Below, piece after piece: positions 60,001-64,000 of a stretch of 64,000 nucleotides of DNA. The notes under the pieces are model-generated. The model saw only the letters and a program-made list of their open reading frames with translations, did no database searches and was not told where the DNA came from. Source of the DNA: Clavulina sp. PMI_390 (taxonomy: Eukaryota > Basidiomycota > Agaricomycetes > Cantharellales > Hydnaceae); the NCBI GenBank assembly GCA_015039315.1, contig WIDE01000115.1:1-64000 (forward strand), read 5' to 3'. The first letter of the stretch is position 1; each line of letters starts with the position of its first letter. The translations under genes were made by a program, and so were the position numbers.

Positions 60001-60986
60001 AGTGGTGCTAGTAGAATTGGATCGGTGGCTCATCCCTTCTTCTTAACTCTCTCTCGTGCCTATTACACAATGGCTCTCAACAGTGCAAAGCAGGAGATCT
60101 GGCTGTTCGTTGCCGCGCTCGGGACAGGGTGTCTATTCCAGCCTCCTCTAATCGGTGGGTATCTTTCTCTCGCATGCCGAATGAATCGACCGCCCCAAGA
60201 ATCCAAAACTGATGAATTACTCGTTCATTTCCTGTTGCTCGCTCTCTCTCGCGTCCGTCGCTGGCTGCTTTTCCTATTCGTATTACAGCCATGCAAGCGG
60301 CCATGCCGATCAAAGATATGGCCATCACGACCGGGGCGTTTGGTTTCACGCGTACGCTCTCCAGTACAATTGGCATCTCCATCGGCAATGCCATCTATTC
60401 TTCGGAGCTCCGCAAACGACTGCCGGACATTCCGGGCGTGGACGCGTGGATCGACGGGAGAAGCATCCAGGAACTCAGCAATGATGTAAAGGGTCTGACG
60501 CAGATTGAGCCCGTGGAGCTGAGGAACGCAATTCTGCATGCGTATACGAAGAGTTTGAGTGTATTGTGGATTGTCTTTGCGCCTGTTCTGGCGTGTGCGT
60601 TTTTCGGAAGTGAGTGCCAGTGCCGCGGCTTGCAGAGGCCGAGCTTCGTCCAGTGTCACTGCAAATTACTGACAATACCCGTTCTTTTTCTCCTTCCGCA
60701 TCGTCTGTTTCTAGGTCTCTGCATTCGTGCGTACACTTTGAAGCGCAAGATCGTCAGAGACGAAAAGAACAAGCCTGCAGGAGAGGCCGCTGTTGAAGCT
60801 GATGCAGGCGCCGAGCCGAACGACACGCCAGCGACCGTATCAGAATCTAAGGACGAGGAGACGCCGTCAGAAACACTGGACCATGACCGTTCGTCATCAG
60901 AAAAACTGACACCAGAATACGACGCGACGGGGACGACAAAGGAAGATTCAGAAAAGGGGGATAACGAACTACGAGATCAAAATTAA
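57083..60986 (+). CDS. MFS drug:H+ antiporter-type transporter, 14 TM (DHA2 group), copy 1
   Basis: Starts MSHDVEKRVPGDQ with a cytosolic lead. Small exons join in phase: 57083-57213, a 14-nt exon (57300-57313), 57403-57449, a 9-nt exon (57550-57558) and 57867-58238. Together they give VFPGLMLSVFLAALDQ, TIV and STALPTITKHFNV. The signature blocks are GKLSDLVGRKVLL (MFS motif A), RGIQGIGGGGI and GATWGCASVLGPLVGG (motif C of the antiporters). GLFTDHVSWRW, FINLPTGAL, LRTFDFLGLACMIIG and GTGCLFQPPLIAMQAAMP follow. The tail is long, acidic and low complexity, ending at 60986. Likely an efflux or vacuolar transporter for small organic compounds in the azole-resistance/basic amino acid group; the substrate cannot be told. 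Confidence 0.88.
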
Positions 60987-61740
60987 TGTTTGCTTTCTCA
61001 TCGCTTCATGTGAATGCTCTTCTCCCCCATCCTTCACTTTCGATTCTTTATCCTTGCCTCATGCATCTCTTTGCCTCCAATGTTACCCCTTCTTCCTCTC
61101 ACATCGCATCGCATCGCATTGTTTCGCCTCGCAATCATCGCCCCAGTCATTCATCTATTATGTATGCGTCACCGCTACGACCCCACCATGCCTCCACGAC
61201 TCCGCGCGTTTCCTCACATTCTCGCTTCCTTAGCTGCTTCCCAACATTCGGCGATGTTCATCCATTGCTCGATGAGGTTGGGTCGTCTTCATCCTTTTTG
61301 TTGTACTTTTGCCATTTTTACTCGACTCGTACTGTCTGGTTTTAGATGCTTTTTCCTCCCGTCTCATCTTCGGATTTAGTAATCCTTACTGCGTTTTGTC
61401 AAAAGAAGGGCGCCCGAGTAATTTGTTGTCAAATACCATGGCTATTCTAATTGCTCATCACCTATCACTGGTTAATGCAACAATTTCGGCAGGGGGTGTC
61501 GCGTTCAGAGTGCCGAACGGGTCCACGTTACCCAAGTTTAGACTGGGCGGATTTGAAATGATTTGATATTGTATCCCACAGAGAAAAACTTTTTTCAGGA
61601 CATGGATGGTATGACCTGAACGATCATTTACGTGATTGTCGCAGCTCAGTGATAATAATTATCAGATAAGATCCCTTGGGATCTTCCAACCCACCCACTT
61701 GCCCTTCCCTTCTCCACCCCCCACACCACCAATTTAGTTG
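60987..61740. other. Intergenic between tandem MFS copies
   Basis: No gene seen. A short GCATC-type repeat (CGCATCGCATCGCAT) lies at about 61105-61120. Confidence 0.45.
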
Positions 61741-64000
61741 ATGTCGCAAGACGTTGAGGAACGCGCTTCCAAGGATCGGATGGAGTCCCAGGCCGACCCG
61801 CCCAACAGGGAGCATGGGGATCCCTCAGAGGTCCACAACATCCCCCACAAGTGCGCATTTTCAGACTAACCGACCACTATGCAAACTTTGGCCCTGCCGA
61901 GCTGACGGATTGGCCCTTCACCACCTCTAGCAATTTCAAAATCGGTGCTGTTGCCCTGCCGCTTTGGCTGCGCTAACTAGAGAGTACATATCTGACATGG
62001 CCTGGTACTATCTTTAGTGTTTCCTGGCCTGATGCTGAGCGTGTTCTTGGCGGCTTTAGATCAAGTGAGTCCCTACTGCATATAGTTGCCTTTCCAGGAT
62101 TTCTCCGTTCCCCCTCTCTTGCAACTGAGGTATGCCTCAAAGTCTCACCTTGCTTTCGTTTTATTTATCTGTAGACAATTATTGTAAGTCTCGTCCTGGA
62201 CGGTTTCCAGACTCTACTCACGACTTTTCGCTCACCATCTCGCCTCGCGAATTTCTCTCTGTCCCTCGTTCCTCCCCGTCAATTCCTCGGACATTCTTAC
62301 GACATTTCAATCCCATCATCCCATGACATGCATGATTTGCCCCGTCGGAACCGCATCTCCTCCACTGTCCCTGCCCGCCAACCACCAACCCATACATCGG
62401 CCTGCCGCCTACTACTCTATCTTATTTCAATTTTGTCCCGCCGCCGCCATCGCCTCACGCTGTACACTGTGCGACAATAGTCGACTGCGCTCCCAACAAT
62501 TACGAAACAGTTCAACGTGAACACTGGGTACTCATGGATTGGTACTGCATATTTGCTTCTTGCTGCATCTCTCGCGCCGCTCTATGGCAAGCTCTCAGAT
62601 CTCGTGGGGCGTAAGGTCCTCCTCCAGAGCGCCATCGGCATGTTCATGCTCGGCTCGGCGCTCTGTGGTGCTGCTCAATCGTTCACGATGCTCGCCGTGT
62701 GTCGTGGTATTCAGGGTATAGGCGGAGGAGGGATAATGCAGCTCGTCCAGATTACGATCTCCGATATCGTCCCACTTGCTGATCGCGGCAAGTATGCAGG
62801 CTTCATTGGTGCTACGTGGGGATGTGCAAGTGTCTTGGGACCATTAGTTGGGGTGAGTCGTCTTTGCTCTTTCTCTCTTGGGCTGGATGGGTACTCCATC
62901 TACCTTGTCTTGGATGATAGGCTGATTATTAGTGGTTCAAATGCGTTATGCACATACGCCTGATCCACCTTGCCTGTGTTCATCGTGTTTTGTTCTCTAT
63001 GGGCACCTGTGTATTGTAGGGCCTGTTCACTGATCATGTCAGCTGGCGCTGGGTGCGTATGTCTGCTCCTAATTATTTTTCACTGCTCTCTACAACGCGG
63101 AACGGACAGGGCCATCCTGCCCTGTGTCTGTGTTGGATGTACCGACGTCCCGACGAGAGCTAACCTCTACCTTGGTTGATCCACGACCATACCCTCCATG
63201 CTATTCGCCTCTCTAGTGCTTCTTCATCAATCTGCCTACCGGAGCACTCGCGGTGTTTCTCCTCATGTTTCTTCGCGTAAGTCCATTATTTCCTTTTATA
63301 AAGTCACGCTGCAATATCCTGCACACTTGACTGACTGAATTGTCTAACTTGCCTTCTCGTGGGTCTTCACCTCTCCTGATGATTGCGACCACCCACCTCT
63401 CTCGCACTCCGCATAACGTTGCGGACATACCTGCAATGCGACCGAAATATTGCACAACGCTGTGGCCTGCTCGCCTCATTCTCTCTTCCTTCGCCATTGT
63501 TTTCCTTTCCTGATCGATGATTCCGGATGGGGTCGATACCAATCTACCACTATGATGTTTTGGGGTACTGCAGCTTAATCATGTGGAGGTGAAGCCGCTG
63601 GCTCATCATCTTCGGACCTTCGACTTCCTTGGGCTCGCATGTATGATCATCGGCGTTGTGCTCGTGCTCATTGGGTTCAACCACTCTGAGGTGAATTGGG
63701 GTACGTCAAACTCACTTGATTGCTTTTGAGATCGTTCGTTATTTTGTATTTTATATTCGTCTAAGCTGTGCTTACCCAATTCTTCTCTACGTACCAATCC
63801 CTCGCTCGTCGCCCATTCCCACAACCTAACCAACAATGACGCCGACCATACCATTGCTGCTACCGCCGCTAACGATTACTCAATCACGGATAAACGGTCA
63901 CGAATACCCAACATGAACAATGCAGACTCCGCAGCGACGATAGCATCACTCGCCATAGGTTGCACACTCCTTTTCCTGGGCATTATCAATGAATTCTTCA
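61741..64000 (+). CDS. MFS transporter copy 2 (cut by the window end)
   Basis: Tandem paralogue of the gene just upstream. It begins MSQDVEERASKDRME and shares the EVHNIPHK exon end. The same 14-nt exon (AATTTCAAAATC core) and the same 9-nt exon (62175-62183, encoding TII) are kept. The downstream exons have STALPTITKQFNVNTGYSW, GKLSDLVGRKVLLQ, GIQGIGGGGIM and LADRGKYAGFIGATWGC. GLFTDHVSWRW, FINLPTGALAVFLL and LRTFDFLGLACMIIG follow, all at matching spacing. The frame is open in the exon running off at 64000. Exon sequences are far more similar than introns. It is expected to be a 14-TM antiporter like copy 1. Confidence 0.87.

Overview
The window is a filamentous-fungal nuclear chromosome segment, very probably from an agaricomycete (Basidiomycota). 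The evidence is short GT-AG introns (about 45-90 nt) in almost every gene, several 9-14 nt microexons, many F-box genes, a basidiomycete-type Helitron relic, an aegerolysin-fold 'crystal protein ET79'-like gene and a DUF262 gene. A Rhizoctonia/Ceratobasidium-like (Cantharellales) source is my inference from this gene mix, not something the sequence proves. Exon coordinates were worked out by hand from splice sites and reading phase.

Layout. 1-12.3 kb is an accessory region. It holds three minus-strand members of one expanded F-box family (1-407 partial, 966-3210, 10154-12309), a different F-box/LRR-type gene broken by a frameshift (8107-9831) and a truncated Helitron with an in-frame stop (4501-7112). 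12.4-15.1 kb has no genes and carries an 83-bp minisatellite in a duplicated composite block. 15.1-24.8 kb is housekeeping: CDP-diacylglycerol synthase, a U1-type zinc-finger splicing factor divergent from it, a two-TM protein with a Gln/Pro/Lys-rich ectodomain, and a SET-domain methyltransferase whose core lies in a 1000-N gap. 24.9-31.9 kb is gene-poor, with an aegerolysin-fold gene and a small unrecognised gene.

31.9-38.5 kb carries an RRM/low-complexity/coiled-coil protein and a membrane-anchored aspartic protease. 38.9-44.9 kb has a second, plus-strand cluster of the same F-box family: two intact genes around a 5'-truncated copy. 45.0-49.7 kb has a purine-cytosine permease (NCS1) and a LETM1-like mitochondrial protein, both on minus. 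49.9-52.9 kb is a DUF262 gene whose 3' two thirds is almost free of CpG, unlike everything around it. 53.1-56.4 kb is an F-box/WD40-type gene on minus. 57.1-64.0 kb has two tandemly duplicated 14-TM MFS drug-type transporters on plus, the second cut by the window end.

The most notable items are the CpG-desert DUF262 gene with two microexons, the expanded F-box family with a conserved hydrophobic C-terminal tail, the composite 83-bp minisatellite, and an exact 69-bp tandem duplication in the divergent promoter upstream of the first MFS gene. I found no bacterial-style operon, CRISPR array or clear tRNA/rRNA gene.
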